Positions 46,641-57,290 are shown, numbered from the stretch's first letter. The stretch: 64,000 bases of DNA from Acinetobacter sp. NCu2D-2 (GCF_001647675.1 NZ_CP015594.1:2480001-2544000); one strand, 5' to 3'. Notes: a model not told the origin generated them from the letters alone. Numbers and translations: made by a program.

Positions 46641-47516
46641 TTAAAGTGCTAGTTCTTTAATCATTGCTTTGAAGTCTTCACCCAATTTTGGATGATCAAT
46701 ACCGTAATTTAATACTGCTTTTAAGTAACCAAGCTTACTACCACAGTCAAAAGTTTGACCTTTCATACGATAAGCTTCTACGACTTCTGTTTGCTGTAAC
46801 ATCGCAATTGCATCGGTCAACTGAATTTCGTTACCCGCACCTTTGGGTGTTTGTTCTAATAACTGCATAATTTTGGCAGGTAAAATATAACGACCTACAA
46901 CGGATAAATTAGACGGTGCTTTTTCGACTGCTGGTTTTTCCACAATACCACGCATTTGGATACTGTGCCCTTCCTCAGGTATTTCAGCAACATCAACAAT
47001 ACCATATTGATCAACCAAGTGTTGCGGTACAGCTTCCACCATGATTTGAGATGCTTGAGATGCTTCAAAGCGTTTGATCATGAGACTCAAATCATTTTCT
47101 GCATCTGAGTCCTTCACCAATACATCAGGAAGTAATACGGCGAAGTGTTCTTGACCTACCACAGCTTTAGCACAAAGTACTGCATGACCTAAACCTAGAG
47201 GTTGAGGCTGACGGACACTAATTACTTTTACATTTGGCGGTAATATTTCTGTAATTTCTTTTAGCAAATCAAATTTCTTTTTATTTTCTAAGGTCGTTTC
47301 AAGTTCAAAACTTCGATCAAAGTAGTTCTCAATCGATGCTTTAGATGAATGTGTGACTAAAATAATCTCTTCGATACCTGCCGCAACTGCTTCTCGAACA
47401 ACATATTCAATGGCTGGACGATCTACAACCGTCACCATTTCTTTTGGAATAGATTTACTTGCTGGTAAAAAACGTGTGCCTAGTCCTGCGACAGGTAAAA
47501 TTGCTTTTTTAATCAT
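46641..47516 (-). CDS. galU: UTP-glucose-1-phosphate uridylyltransferase
   Basis: 291 residues. The nucleotidyltransferase N-terminus is AILPVAGLGTRFLPASKSIPKEMVTVVDRPAIEYVVREAV. The family GalU blocks QPQPLGLGHAVLCAK, LLPDVLV, GIVEKP and the C-terminal GQTFDCGSKLGYLKA are present. It makes UDP-glucose, the precursor for galE and UDP-glucuronate. It is the first gene of the leftward block (10 bases to the ugd-like gene); its promoter should lie in the 222-base region shared with the divergent sugar transferase gene. Confidence 0.95.
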   Translation of the reverse strand: MIKKAILPVAGLGTRFLPASKSIPKEMVTVVDRPAIEYVVREAVAAGIEEIILVTHSSKASIENYFDRSFELETTLENKKKFDLLKEITEILPPNVKVISVRQPQPLGLGHAVLCAKAVVGQEHFAVLLPDVLVKDSDAENDLSLMIKRFEASQASQIMVEAVPQHLVDQYGIVDVAEIPEEGHSIQMRGIVEKPAVEKAPSNLSVVGRYILPAKIMQLLEQTPKGAGNEIQLTDAIAMLQQTEVVEAYRMKGQTFDCGSKLGYLKAVLNYGIDHPKLGEDFKAMIKELAL

Positions 47517-47738
47517 ATCAATAAATATTAGGTTCAGAGAAAGGCAAATAGTCTAGCTTAAAATATATTTACAATTACAGTTTAAAACAATAAACTGCGT
47601 TAAATTGAATACATTTAAACTCTAGATTCTATAATATTTTATGGATAAATTATTTTTTTTTTACGATAAAATACATAAAATTTAAGAGTTTCGTTTCCAT
47701 TAGCACTTCATCACTCTTCACGATGAAATCCAAACATT
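47517..47738. other. Divergent promoter region between galU and the initiating sugar transferase gene
   Basis: 222 AT-rich bases between the leftward galU block and the rightward sugar transferase gene. It must hold both promoters. I see no strong palindrome or coding frame. Confidence 0.5.
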
Positions 47739-48380
47739 ATGAATGAACAGCCAATGACTATATTAAAACCTAATTCTCGTTTTTTAAAACGGGCATTTGA
47801 TATTATATTTGCACTTTTTTTTCTCATTATACTTTCTCCTTTTATTCTTATTCTAGCATTACTTATCAAAAAAGATGGTGGACCTGCCTTTTATGGTCAT
47901 GAACGAATTGGACAAAATGGCATAAGGTTTAAGTGTTTAAAGTTCCGTTCAATGGCTGTTAATTCTCAAGAATTACTACAACAAATCCTTAATAATAATC
48001 CAGAAGCTAGACAGGAGTGGGAAACCACTTTTAAACTTAAAAATGATCCTAGAATTACAACGATAGGACATTTTATTCGTAAAACCAGTCTTGATGAAAT
48101 CCCTCAATTAATTAATATTCTTAAAGGTGAAATGAGCACAGTCGGTCCACGCCCTGTTACAGAAAAAGAATTACCCATGTACAATGAGGATGTGAAATAT
48201 TACTTAATGACTAAGCCAGGGATGACTGGATTATGGCAAGTCAGTGGTCGTAGTGATGTTGATTATAATACACGTGTCAAAATGGATACAGATTATGTGC
48301 TACATTGGTCATTTATTAAAGACATCATTATTATTTTAAAAACAGTTAAAGTCGTACTTAAAAAAGATGGCGCTTATTAA
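47739..48380 (+). CDS. Initiating polyprenyl-phosphate sugar-1-phosphate transferase (ItrB/WbaP-like)
   Basis: 213 residues: one N-terminal membrane hairpin (FDIIFALFFLIILSPFILILALLI), then the bacterial sugar transferase domain with FKCLKFRSM, KNDPRITTIGHFIRKTSLDEIPQLINILKGEMSTVGPRPV and KPGMTGLWQVSGRSDVDY. It lacks the large N-terminal domain of full WbaP, as is usual in Acinetobacter itr genes. It loads the first sugar phosphate (hexose type by likeness) onto undecaprenyl phosphate at the inner membrane and so starts the repeat unit. It is transcribed rightward, opposite to the rest of the locus, with one glycosyltransferase gene behind it. Confidence 0.88.
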   Translation: MNEQPMTILKPNSRFLKRAFDIIFALFFLIILSPFILILALLIKKDGGPAFYGHERIGQNGIRFKCLKFRSMAVNSQELLQQILNNNPEARQEWETTFKLKNDPRITTIGHFIRKTSLDEIPQLINILKGEMSTVGPRPVTEKELPMYNEDVKYYLMTKPGMTGLWQVSGRSDVDYNTRVKMDTDYVLHWSFIKDIIIILKTVKVVLKKDGAY

Positions 48381-48408
48381 TTTATAAATTGAGGAAATAT
48401 TAAACTAT

Positions 48409-49209
48409 ATGTCAGTTATTGCATCGATTGTTCTTTATAAACATCTCTATGAAGAACTCTCACCTACTCTAGACTCTTTATTAAATTCTGATGAAATTAG
48501 CAAAATTGTTTTAGTTGACAATGACCAAAGTGATTGGGCCAATAAATTAAGTAATCCAAAAATTATTTACCTAAAGTCTGAAGGAAATTATGGTTTTGGT
48601 TATGGGCACAATATAGCTATCAAAAAATTTTCTCATGACTGCCAATATTTTCTCATTTGTAATCCCGATATTTCTTTCGAAAAATCTGAATTTACTAGAT
48701 TAATAGAATTTGCAAAAACCCAACCTCATATTGGGCTTTTTCTTCCTAGAATTATGAAACTGGATGGAAGTAATCAATATGGTGCACGTTTGCTGCCAAC
48801 GCCCATGAATCTTTTTGCACGCCGTTTCTCACCTAAAATTGCATCTTATTTAGATGATAATTATTTGCTGCGGAAATACAAAATAGATAAACCAATTTTT
48901 GCACCGAGTTTATTAGGATGCTTTATGCTTTTTGATAGTAATAAGTTAATGACATTAGGTGGATTTGATGAAAGATTTTTTATGTATATGGAAGATATAG
49001 ATCTATCAAGAAGATGTGCCGAAAAATTTGGGAATATTTATTACCCTTTTGCATTTGTAACACATTTGCATGAACAAGGTTCTTATAAGAACCCAGTACT
49101 GCTAAAAGCCCATATTAAAAGTGCATGGCAATATTTTAATAAGTGGGGGTGGTTAATTGACACTAAAAGAACACACATCAATAAAAACTGTATAAAACAA
49201 TTTGAATAA
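48409..49209 (+). CDS. Family 2 glycosyltransferase
   Basis: 266 residues. The GT-A fold starts SVIASIVLYKHLYEELSPTLDSLLNS. ICNPDISF gives the DxD-like metal site, and LLGCFMLFDSNKLMTLGGFDERFFMYMEDIDLSRRC is the acceptor/ED block typical of rhamnosyltransferase-like GT2 enzymes (WbbL type). It probably adds a sugar, perhaps rhamnose from the rml products, to the lipid-linked repeat unit. It is 28 bases after the initiating transferase, in one transcript. It converges with the next glycosyltransferase at a shared terminator. Confidence 0.85.
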   Translation: MSVIASIVLYKHLYEELSPTLDSLLNSDEISKIVLVDNDQSDWANKLSNPKIIYLKSEGNYGFGYGHNIAIKKFSHDCQYFLICNPDISFEKSEFTRLIEFAKTQPHIGLFLPRIMKLDGSNQYGARLLPTPMNLFARRFSPKIASYLDDNYLLRKYKIDKPIFAPSLLGCFMLFDSNKLMTLGGFDERFFMYMEDIDLSRRCAEKFGNIYYPFAFVTHLHEQGSYKNPVLLKAHIKSAWQYFNKWGWLIDTKRTHINKNCIKQFE

Positions 49210-49229
49210 AAAGAGGTTAACCTCTTTTT
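49208..49229. terminator. Bidirectional terminator between convergent glycosyltransferase genes
   Basis: AAAAAGAGG-TTAA-CCTCTTTTT is a perfect palindrome with A and T tracts, between the convergent gene ends. Confidence 0.85.
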
Positions 49230-50095
49230 ATCTCTTTAATACCATCTCGGATAGACTTTATAAAATATTTGATATAAGCCATTCTATTTTTTTGCGTAAG
49301 AATAAGTAAAATTTGTGCAATTAAATTATGTACAAACATCTTAATAATCCATTTTTTTTTAATATGTCTCATATTCCACATTAAAAAAAGATTTCGAACT
49401 CTATAGTAACGTCTAAAAGCTGAATGAACAGGGCAAGTTAACCCCATGAAACGAATAGTAGAATCACCTACACTGTGGTGCATTATTGCTCTAGGCGAAA
49501 CATAAATTTTATAGCCTTTACTTAAAGCTCGAAAACACCACTCTGTATCCACATAATCTATAAAAAAATCTTCATTCATTAACCCTACATCTTGTAAAAC
49601 TTCAATGGGAATCAATGAACCTGAAGAGATAATAAGATCTACTTTTTTAGGCTCTTTAATTTTACTAATATCGATTTTTTTTACCAAACCATTTTTTCTC
49701 AAAATCAGCCCAGGCGCATAGAAACCTAATTTTTTATCTATAAATTGCGGCCCTATTGCTGCAACTTTATTTCCTTTATCTTTCAATTTTTCGTAGTCTG
49801 AAATCAGATTTTTAATAAAATCATGATCAATCTGACTATCTTGGTCAAAGAAAATAATTTTTTTACAACCTACTTCTATAGCTTTTCTAATACCGATATT
49901 TTGTGCTTTTGCAATACCAAGGTTATCTTTAAGAGCAATTACAATAACATCATTCATTTTTTCAAATGAAATTTTTTGACTAGATGCATTATCTACAACT
50001 ATTACTTTTAATTGACTTTGATGTAAACTACTGACCAGATTAATTAAATTTTCAATATCTGGATTATATGTCACTATTACACAGCAATTCTTCAC
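49217..50095 (-). CDS. Family 2 glycosyltransferase (rhamnosyltransferase-like)
   Basis: 292 residues. The GT2 start is CCVIVTYNPDIENLINLVSSLHQS. FFDQDSQID gives the DxD-type metal residues, and FFIDYVDTEWCFRALSKGYKIYVSPRAIMHHSVGD plus FRRYYRVRNLFLMWN are typical of RfbF/RfbN-like rhamnosyltransferases. It likely transfers L-rhamnose from dTDP-rhamnose made by the neighbouring rml genes. It is the last gene of the leftward operon, 111 bases after the preceding glycosyltransferase gene. AT-rich codon use like its neighbours. Confidence 0.85.
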   Translation of the reverse strand: MKNCCVIVTYNPDIENLINLVSSLHQSQLKVIVVDNASSQKISFEKMNDVIVIALKDNLGIAKAQNIGIRKAIEVGCKKIIFFDQDSQIDHDFIKNLISDYEKLKDKGNKVAAIGPQFIDKKLGFYAPGLILRKNGLVKKIDISKIKEPKKVDLIISSGSLIPIEVLQDVGLMNEDFFIDYVDTEWCFRALSKGYKIYVSPRAIMHHSVGDSTIRFMGLTCPVHSAFRRYYRVRNLFLMWNMRHIKKKWIIKMFVHNLIAQILLILTQKNRMAYIKYFIKSIRDGIKEIKRG

Positions 50096-50206
50096 ACAAA
50101 TCTCTTTTAATATCTAATTAAACACAATATTTTAATTACATCTCAAACATCACAAGTTTAAAACTTCATAAAATACAATATATCATTCAAAATTAAAAAT
50201 AAAAAA

Positions 50207-51376
50207 TTAATTTGAGTGACAATCTATTAAGATTCTATATATACTCTTAGCACACAAATCTACAGTAAATTTATTTGATACTTCCATAGATTTTTTTATT
50301 TTATCTAATTTGAAAATTTCATCCTGAAAATAAATATATTCAAGAATATCAACCAAACTCTTTGTACTATTACCCATATAAATATATCCATTTTCATCAG
50401 ATACCAATTCCTTGTTTGCACCAGTATTAGAACAAACAATAAGTAAACCCATTATCATTGATTCAACTGTAACACGACCAAAAGCTTCCGATTTAGATGA
50501 AATAATTGCAATATCATAATTATCTAAAATCGTTTCCATATTAGAAACAAAACCATGAAAATTCACACTTTCTGCAATATTATATTTATTACATTTTTCC
50601 TTTAAATAATTAACGTATGAACTTTTACCATCACCAGCAATTCCTAGCTGAAATGGTATATTTCTTAATTTTAACTGGTATAATGCCTCAATTACAAACT
50701 CTTGACCCTTATTTGGGATTACGGATCCTGTAATGATTAATCTTAATGGACTTTTATTCTTAAGACTTATTTCGTTTTTCTTTATAATATTTTTACTATC
50801 TATTCCATTGTAAACCTGAAATATTTTTTTTCCATCAATATATTTTCTTATTTTTTCTTCTAATGATCGTGAAATAACAATAATTTTATCTGAATACTTA
50901 TTCGCTAATTTATAAAAAAAATGGTCACTAAATATATGTTTACAATTTTGATCCTCAAACCCAAACTCTCTAAAGTGCCATACATGCTTTATACATAATA
51001 TTTGTGATAAAAAAAATCCAAAGTAAATGCTACTTGTATTACTATATATATAATCCACATTATTAAATATTCTATTCCCCCTTAAATTAAAAACAGTAAA
51101 AATATCACGAATAACACGAAAAAAAGCTCTTAAATATTTTAAAGCTCGTGTTCCAATATTATTATCAACATGATATCTAACCATATTATAATTAAAAATA
51201 TAATAATTAATTGAAAACTTATCCAACTCCCCCGCCAAAGATCCTTTATCTTTAGGTATAATAGCCTCAACTTCAAAATAGTTATGGGTTTTCCAATATT
51301 TGATAAGCGATAGCATGGATGCTGTTGCACCACTTTTAATATTATTATCATGAAAAACCACAATAACCTTTTTCAT
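50207..51376 (-). CDS. Family 4 (group 1) glycosyltransferase
   Basis: 389 residues of the GT-B fold. The C-terminal half holds RLIITGSVIPNKGQEFVIEAL, GDGKSSYVNYLKEKC, FHGFVSNMETILDNYDIAIISSKSEAFGRVTVESMIMGLLIVCSNTGANKELV, including the EX7E motif (EAFGRVTVE). The N-terminal half is the less conserved acceptor domain. It adds one sugar to the repeat unit on the cytoplasmic face; donor unknown. Its start abuts the rmlC stop. Confidence 0.87.
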   Translation of the reverse strand: MKKVIVVFHDNNIKSGATASMLSLIKYWKTHNYFEVEAIIPKDKGSLAGELDKFSINYYIFNYNMVRYHVDNNIGTRALKYLRAFFRVIRDIFTVFNLRGNRIFNNVDYIYSNTSSIYFGFFLSQILCIKHVWHFREFGFEDQNCKHIFSDHFFYKLANKYSDKIIVISRSLEEKIRKYIDGKKIFQVYNGIDSKNIIKKNEISLKNKSPLRLIITGSVIPNKGQEFVIEALYQLKLRNIPFQLGIAGDGKSSYVNYLKEKCNKYNIAESVNFHGFVSNMETILDNYDIAIISSKSEAFGRVTVESMIMGLLIVCSNTGANKELVSDENGYIYMGNSTKSLVDILEYIYFQDEIFKLDKIKKSMEVSNKFTVDLCAKSIYRILIDCHSN

Positions 51377-51934
51377 TTAGTCTACCTCTTTCAGACTTTT
51401 CGCCATTTTATCTTTTTCAGTTAATAGCAATTCAATCTCATTTAAAATTGGCCACTCAATTGCAATATCTGGATCATTCCAAACAATTGAACGCTCACAC
51501 TCTTTTGAATAATAGTCAGTGGTTTTATATAAGAACTGAGTATTGTCTTCTAAAGCAACAAAGCCATGGGCAAAACCAGCAGGAATCCAAAACTGCTTAT
51601 GGTTTTCACCACTCAGCTCTACCCCTACCCATTGTCCAAAGGTCTCTGACTCTTTACGAATATCAACCGCAACGTCCCATGCACGCCCCTGAACCACACG
51701 TACAAGCTTGCCTTGTGCATGAGGATTTAACTGATAATGTAGACCGCGTAATACGCCTTTTTTAGAAAAGGAATGATTGTCCTGTACAAATTGAGGAATA
51801 TCTAAACTGCGATCTTTTAGAATTTTTTCAAAAGCCTGTTGATTAAAACTTTCCATAAACCAACCACGATCATCCCCAAACACTCGCGGTTCAAAAATCA
51901 ATAGATCTTTAATTTTAGTTTCGATGACATTCAT
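51377..51934 (-). CDS. rmlC: dTDP-4-dehydrorhamnose 3,5-epimerase
   Basis: 185 residues of the RmlC cupin: LIFEPRVFGDDRGWFMESFN, FVQDNHSFSKKGVLRGLHYQ with the catalytic His, GKLVRVVQGRAWDVAVDIR and FWIPAGFAHGFVALED. It epimerises dTDP-4-keto-6-deoxyglucose at C3 and C5. It follows rmlA in the leftward rmlBDAC set, after 61 bases. Confidence 0.95.
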   Translation of the reverse strand: MNVIETKIKDLLIFEPRVFGDDRGWFMESFNQQAFEKILKDRSLDIPQFVQDNHSFSKKGVLRGLHYQLNPHAQGKLVRVVQGRAWDVAVDIRKESETFGQWVGVELSGENHKQFWIPAGFAHGFVALEDNTQFLYKTTDYYSKECERSIVWNDPDIAIEWPILNEIELLLTEKDKMAKSLKEVD

Positions 51935-51995
51935 TCGCTTTCCTAACTATCATGTATTTAAAATGAAAGTGCCCTGATGAACACTTTTTAATAGA

Positions 51996-52895
51996 TCAGC
52001 CCTTCGAATTGTATTCAGTGTAAAGTTTTAAAAGATACTGACCATAACCTGTTTTCTTAAAGAATTCTCCACGTGCCTTCAACTGATCAGCATCAATCCA
52101 ACCATTGTTAAATGAAATCTCTTCAAGACTTGCCACTTTTAAACCTTGTCGATTTTCAATGGTTTGTACAAACTGGCTTGCTTCAAGCAGTGAGTCATGC
52201 GTACCTGTATCTAACCAAGCAAAACCACGACCTAAAACTTCAACATTTAATGCATTTTTTTCTAAATAAATGTTATTCACATCGGTAATTTCTAGTTCAC
52301 CGCGATGCGAAGGCTGAATATTTTTTGCAATTTCTACTACATCATTATCATAGAAATAAAGACCTGTGACAGCATAATTTGACTTTGGACTTTCAGGCTT
52401 TTCTTCAATGCTTAGTGCTTTTCCTTGAGCATCAAAATCAACTACGCCAAAACGCTCAGGATCATTCACATAATAACCAAATACTGTTGCTCCAGATGTT
52501 TGATTCGCTGCACGTTTTAATTGGTCACTAAAGTGCTGACCATAGAAAATGTTATCTCCCAAAATCAGACAAACATTATCATCACCAATAAATTCTTCAC
52601 CTAAAATAAAGGCTTGTGCTAAACCATCTGGAGAAGGTTGAACTTTATAAGACAGTTGAATACCAAGCTCTTCACCTTTACCCAATAATTTTTCAAAATT
52701 AGGCAAATCTTCAGGTGTTGAAATAATAAGGATTTCTTTAATACCAGCTAGCATCAATACAGAAAGCGGATAATAAATCATTGGCTTGTCATAAATTGGC
52801 AATAGCTGTTTAGACGTACCCATTGTGATCGGATATAAACGTGTTCCCGAACCACCAGCTAAGATAATACCTTTACGTGTTATTGATGTTGTCAT
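51996..52895 (-). CDS. rmlA: Glucose-1-phosphate thymidylyltransferase
   Basis: 299 residues from the ATG at 52893-52895 ([22 protein letters not shown]). RmlA blocks are [51 protein letters not shown] and [14 protein letters not shown]. It makes dTDP-glucose, the first step to dTDP-L-rhamnose. Its start is 1 base from the rmlD stop, so the two are translationally close. Confidence 0.95.
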   Translation of the reverse strand: MTTSITRKGIILAGGSGTRLYPITMGTSKQLLPIYDKPMIYYPLSVLMLAGIKEILIISTPEDLPNFEKLLGKGEELGIQLSYKVQPSPDGLAQAFILGEEFIGDDNVCLILGDNIFYGQHFSDQLKRAANQTSGATVFGYYVNDPERFGVVDFDAQGKALSIEEKPESPKSNYAVTGLYFYDNDVVEIAKNIQPSHRGELEITDVNNIYLEKNALNVEVLGRGFAWLDTGTHDSLLEASQFVQTIENRQGLKVASLEEISFNNGWIDADQLKARGEFFKKTGYGQYLLKLYTEYNSKG

Positions 52896-52896
52896 G

Positions 52897-53802
52897 TTAT
52901 AGAATCTCATTAATTACTTGTGTTACACCCTGTTCCCAATTCGGCAAGTGCAACTTAAATGACTGTTGTAGCTTCTCTGTATTTAAACGTGAATTCAGCG
53001 GACGACTTGCAGGAGTCGGATAAGCTGCGGTTAAGATTGGATTCACTTTTTGAATAGCTAAGTTCATACCATTTTGGCGAGCTTGCTCAAAAATATATTG
53101 AGCATAATCATACCATGTAGTTTCACCCGTTGGCGCCAAATGATAATGCCCATGTAATTCCAACTGTTGTTCAGATGGCTGCAATGTGTAATAGCGCAAA
53201 ACTTGAGCCGTTACATCTGCAATCAAAGCTGCACCTGTTGGCACACCGACTTGATCCTGAATGATCCCCAGCTCTTCTTTGGTTTGTGCCAACTTCAACA
53301 TTGTCTTAATAAAATTATGACCATGTGCACCATATACCCAACAAGTACGGAAATTAAGAAAACGCACTTGGCTATTTTCTAATGCAATTTCACCATCACG
53401 TTTAGTACGTCCATAATGGTTTATGGGTGCTTTGATATCATCTTCAGTCCAAGCACTTGTACCCATCCCATTGAACACATAGTCTGTTGAATAATGTATA
53501 AACAAAGCGTTCTGTTGTTTGCACTGCTCTGCAAGGTTTGCAACAGCAAGGTGATTAATCAGATTCGCTTGATCTTGTTCAGATTCGGCTTTATCTACAG
53601 CTGTATAAGCAGTGGCATTTACGACAATATCAGGTTGTACTTGCTTTAATACATGTTCCATTGCTGTAAAGTTTGCTATATCTCCACAGAGACCATCGCC
53701 ATTAATAGAACGATCCAAAGCAATCACTTCACCAAGTGGCTGTAGTGCTCGTTGCAATTCCCAGCCAACCTGACCATTTTTACCCAAAAGCAAAATTTTC
53801 AT
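52897..53802 (-). CDS. rmlD: dTDP-4-dehydrorhamnose reductase
   Basis: 301 residues, a small extended [20 protein letters not shown] at the N-terminus, [24 protein letters not shown] and YGRTKRDGE with Tyr/Lys, and FRTCWVYG. It reduces dTDP-4-keto-L-rhamnose to dTDP-L-rhamnose with NAD(P)H. It is second in the rmlB-D-A-C order, 14 bases after rmlB. Confidence 0.95.
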   Translation of the reverse strand: MKILLLGKNGQVGWELQRALQPLGEVIALDRSINGDGLCGDIANFTAMEHVLKQVQPDIVVNATAYTAVDKAESEQDQANLINHLAVANLAEQCKQQNALFIHYSTDYVFNGMGTSAWTEDDIKAPINHYGRTKRDGEIALENSQVRFLNFRTCWVYGAHGHNFIKTMLKLAQTKEELGIIQDQVGVPTGAALIADVTAQVLRYYTLQPSEQQLELHGHYHLAPTGETTWYDYAQYIFEQARQNGMNLAIQKVNPILTAAYPTPASRPLNSRLNTEKLQQSFKLHLPNWEQGVTQVINEIL

Positions 53803-53816
53803 CTAATTAATTAAGC

Positions 53817-54887
53817 CTATTCAGTCTGATATTGCTGTTGAATCCAGTTTTGATATTCACCACTTTGAATATGCTCAACCCACCCTTGATTATTCAGATA
53901 CCATTCGACCGTTTTACGTAGACCAGTTTCAAAACTTTCTTGTGGAACCCAGCCTAGATCTTGTTTGATTTTACTTGCATCAATCGCATAACGTAAGTCA
54001 TGTCCGGGACGATCTTTCACATAAGTAATTAAGTCTTGATAATTTTGAACACCTTTTGGTTTGTTTGGTGCTAACTCTTCGAGTAATTCGCAAATTGCTT
54101 TCACAACATCAATATTTTTTTGCTCGTTATGTCCACCAATATTATAGGTTTCACCTATACGAGCTTCAGTCACGACCTTATATAAAGCACGTGCATGATC
54201 TTCAACAAACAGCCAATCACGAATCTGGTGCCCATTACCATACACAGGTAATGCTTTGCCTGCTAAAGCATTTTGAATAATCAAAGGAATGAGTTTTTCA
54301 GGGAAGTGATATGGTCCATAGTTGTTTGAACAGTTGGTCACAACTACAGGTAAACCATAGGTACGGTTCCATGCACGAACTAAATGATCTGAGCTCGCTT
54401 TACTTGCAGAATATGGTGAACTTGGTGCATATGGGGTAGTTTCAAGAAACAAATCATCTGTTCCTTCTAAGTCACCATACACCTCATCAGTTGAAATATG
54501 ATGAAAACGGAATGCTTGTTTTTTTTCTTCAGATAACATATTCCAATATTGGCGCGTTGCCTCTAACAACTGATATGTACCAATAATATTAGTCTCAATA
54601 AAAGTAGCAGGTCCTGAGATTGAACGATCGACATGTGACTCTGCAGCCAAATGCATGACAGCATCTGGTTGAAAGTCTTTAAACAATTGGTCTAGCGCAG
54701 CTCGGTCACAAATATCAGTTTGTGAAAAGTGATAACGTTCACTCTGTTCAATACTTGATAAAGACTCAAGATTGCCAGCATAAGTTAACTTGTCTACATT
54801 CAACACATGATGGTTCGTGTGCTGAATAATATGACGTACTACAGCCGAACCAATAAATCCCGCACCACCTGTAACTAGTAGCTTCAT
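53817..54887 (-). CDS. rmlB: dTDP-glucose 4,6-dehydratase
   Basis: 356 residues from the ATG at 54885-54887 ([21 protein letters not shown]). RmlB features are [26 protein letters not shown] (Thr-Asp-Glu active site), [15 protein letters not shown] (YxxxK) and [18 protein letters not shown]. It converts dTDP-glucose to the 4-keto-6-deoxy form. The 195-base AT-rich region upstream, between it and the polymerase gene, may hold a separate rml promoter. Confidence 0.95.
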   Translation of the reverse strand: MKLLVTGGAGFIGSAVVRHIIQHTNHHVLNVDKLTYAGNLESLSSIEQSERYHFSQTDICDRAALDQLFKDFQPDAVMHLAAESHVDRSISGPATFIETNIIGTYQLLEATRQYWNMLSEEKKQAFRFHHISTDEVYGDLEGTDDLFLETTPYAPSSPYSASKASSDHLVRAWNRTYGLPVVVTNCSNNYGPYHFPEKLIPLIIQNALAGKALPVYGNGHQIRDWLFVEDHARALYKVVTEARIGETYNIGGHNEQKNIDVVKAICELLEELAPNKPKGVQNYQDLITYVKDRPGHDLRYAIDASKIKQDLGWVPQESFETGLRKTVEWYLNNQGWVEHIQSGEYQNWIQQQYQTE

Positions 54888-55094
54888 CCTACCCCTCAAT
54901 AAATTTTAATCAATAATTTAGCTGTGTAAATATTATTCACCATAATAATCACTTTTTAACAGAATATAGCATCATCATCAATATAATTTTCTCATTAAAT
55001 ATAAAAAATCCACTAATTCTTGAAAACATAAAAACAGTTTTAAAAATCAGAATATAAAAAAATTAATATAAAATATCCCAATAAAATAAATCAA

Positions 55095-56147
55095 TCAAAA
55101 TATCGACTCATACGGTAAAATTCTATGAAGACCTTTAATCCAAAAATTATAAAAGAAAAAGAAAAGAAAAAGAAAAATAAAGATCAAGTAATGTAGAACA
55201 ACATATTTTCCATACTTTAAATAAGAAAAAATAAATATCAAAGAAAAATAACAACAAACTATAAGCCTGCCAGGACCCTCGTAAGCCAAGTTAAAAAATG
55301 ATATATTAGTATAAAAACCTAGCAACAGAATATATGAACAAACAAAAAAGTAATATTCATAACTATTCTTATTCCTAAGAATGATAAAATAAATCAATAC
55401 GAGCAAATAAAAAATATACCAAATACCAGCACCAGATTCTTGCCCTCTGCCAACATAGTTTTCTATAGCAACCTTACCTGTAAAATTACTTAAAATAAAA
55501 ATTAAGTTCTTCTGTACAAAATTATATATAAATGGAAATGTAAATGCCAACATATAGGCAGATATAATGTATTTATTAAAAATAAGAATAAATAATGGGA
55601 TGAAAAAAATAAAAAATATAGAGGAATAATGTATTGAAGTCGCAATAAGAACAAAAATTATATAATTTAAGTACTTCTTTTCAAAAAGAAAATTAACAGA
55701 ATATATGAATATAGAAAGAGCTAAGTACTGTCTTAAAATATTAAAACCAATAAGAAAAATCTGAGAAAAAGTTAAATAAGACAATAGTGCTAAAAATCTA
55801 TTTTTTTTAAGATTAAAAATAGTGCTAACTATAAGTAAATTAGCGAAAAAAGAGACTACATAAAAGAAATATGGTTCAATAGAGAAAATCTGAAATATAT
55901 TAACCAGAAATATATATCCCGGCTCAATATTAGTTACAAAATAACTCCCTTCCGACAAATCTGAATATAAAATACTATCATACATATATGTGTCCGTACC
56001 TATATGTAACGCCCTGAATCCAGGTAGAATACTTAATATTAAAGAGATAATTAAAACTATAAATTTATCAACAACTTTATTATTAAATAAATTTGATAAT
56101 ACATAAAGCCCAATTACAGCAAAATAAATCCCAAAAAATAATATCAC
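55095..56147 (-). CDS. wzy: EpsG/Wzy-type polysaccharide polymerase
   Basis: 350 residues, very hydrophobic, with about ten membrane segments. It has the EpsG-family pattern near the N-terminus (LSILPGFRALHIGTDTYMYDSILY, the R-x-x-x-G-T-D-T-x-x-Y motif) and FLIGFNILRQYLALSIFIYSVNF (the xNxxRQxLAxxI motif). Such proteins polymerise lipid-linked repeat units in the periplasm. The call comes from these motifs and locus context, since Wzy sequences are poorly conserved. Strongly AT-rich, as usual for wzy. Confidence 0.82.
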   Translation of the reverse strand: MILFFGIYFAVIGLYVLSNLFNNKVVDKFIVLIISLILSILPGFRALHIGTDTYMYDSILYSDLSEGSYFVTNIEPGYIFLVNIFQIFSIEPYFFYVVSFFANLLIVSTIFNLKKNRFLALLSYLTFSQIFLIGFNILRQYLALSIFIYSVNFLFEKKYLNYIIFVLIATSIHYSSIFFIFFIPLFILIFNKYIISAYMLAFTFPFIYNFVQKNLIFILSNFTGKVAIENYVGRGQESGAGIWYIFYLLVLIYFIILRNKNSYEYYFFVCSYILLLGFYTNISFFNLAYEGPGRLIVCCYFSLIFIFSYLKYGKYVVLHYLIFIFLFLFFFFYNFWIKGLHRILPYESIF

Positions 56148-56315
56148 AACTTGCCTCGACTAGAAGTATCTAGAAATATACCAACATAAAAATTCATTAA
56201 TCATTCCAGATATTTAAAATTCGCCATAAATTAAATATAATCTATACTTCCTTTAGGATACAACCAATAGCATAAAAATCAAACTTCAGAATAAAAACTT
56301 AAAGAATATTTAATA

Positions 56316-57290
56316 TCAATCAGAAAAAAACCTTTGATTAAGAATTATTTTTTTGAAAAAAAATTGAATTCTCATAGCTATTTGAATACCACCAATAAAT
56401 AACAATATAAAAATTATTAACTCCTTAAAAGATAGAAATGGAAATATTTTTATTTCAAAATTTCTATGCTCTTGTTTATAAAATTGATATAAATTATTAG
56501 ATCCAAATTTAGCTCTAAATATAATCTGCTCAATCACATGTTTTTTCACATACTCTCTTTTTCTTTGTAAATACTCTATATTGATAAGATTGGTTCCATA
56601 TACATATTCCACTTTTTCCAAATCTGTACTAGTAGATAATGTACCACCATCATATATAAAATATATATATAGGTAGTTATCAATAATTCTAACGTTACCT
56701 CTTCTAGCAAACACTTCTAAATTAAAGCGCCTATCCTCTGACAGTGTTAAGTTCTCATTAAAAAAAATATTTTTAATAAATTCTGATTTATAAAACTTAT
56801 TCCAAATAAAACTCATATTATTTTTTTTAGTAAAATAATTATATTTTACTGAAAAATCATGCGTACTTAATAGTCCATACTTTTCAAAAGTAAAGTACTC
56901 ATTTAAATTATATTTAATAATTTTTTTATTATAATTGAAAACCAATATATCCTCATTATGATTTTCTAATTGATAAATAATATTTAAGATATCAGGACCA
57001 ACTTGATCATCAGGATCAAAAAACCATATATATTTAGATTTTGATTGCTTCAATCCGTAGTTACGTGCAGATGAAACACCACCATTTTCTTTATCATATA
57101 TATAAAAATTATCTATCGAATTTGATTTTAATATCATAAGAGATTGGTCAGTCGACCCATCATCTACAAAAATAACATTTACACGTTTTTCACACAAAGT
57201 AGCTAAACTATTAATCAAGTCAATCAAGAACTTTTGTTTATTATAAACAGGAATAATAATATCTAAAAGCTTGGCTTCAATAGAACTCAT
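56316..57290 (-). CDS. Family 2 glycosyltransferase
   Basis: 324 residues. The GT2 N-terminal domain is LDIIIPVYNKQKFLIDLINSL, IFVDDGSTDQSLMIL, NGGVSSARNYGL and IWFFDPDDQVGPD (DxD-type). The C-terminal part ends in hydrophobic helices (ELIIFILLFIGGIQIAMRI), suggesting membrane attachment. It adds a sugar to the repeat unit; donor unknown. Its ATG overlaps the stop of the pyruvyl transferase gene by 4 bases (ATGA), so the two are coupled. Very AT-rich. Confidence 0.86.
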   Translation of the reverse strand: MSSIEAKLLDIIIPVYNKQKFLIDLINSLATLCEKRVNVIFVDDGSTDQSLMILKSNSIDNFYIYDKENGGVSSARNYGLKQSKSKYIWFFDPDDQVGPDILNIIYQLENHNEDILVFNYNKKIIKYNLNEYFTFEKYGLLSTHDFSVKYNYFTKKNNMSFIWNKFYKSEFIKNIFFNENLTLSEDRRFNLEVFARRGNVRIIDNYLYIYFIYDGGTLSTSTDLEKVEYVYGTNLINIEYLQRKREYVKKHVIEQIIFRAKFGSNNLYQFYKQEHRNFEIKIFPFLSFKELIIFILLFIGGIQIAMRIQFFFKKIILNQRFFSD

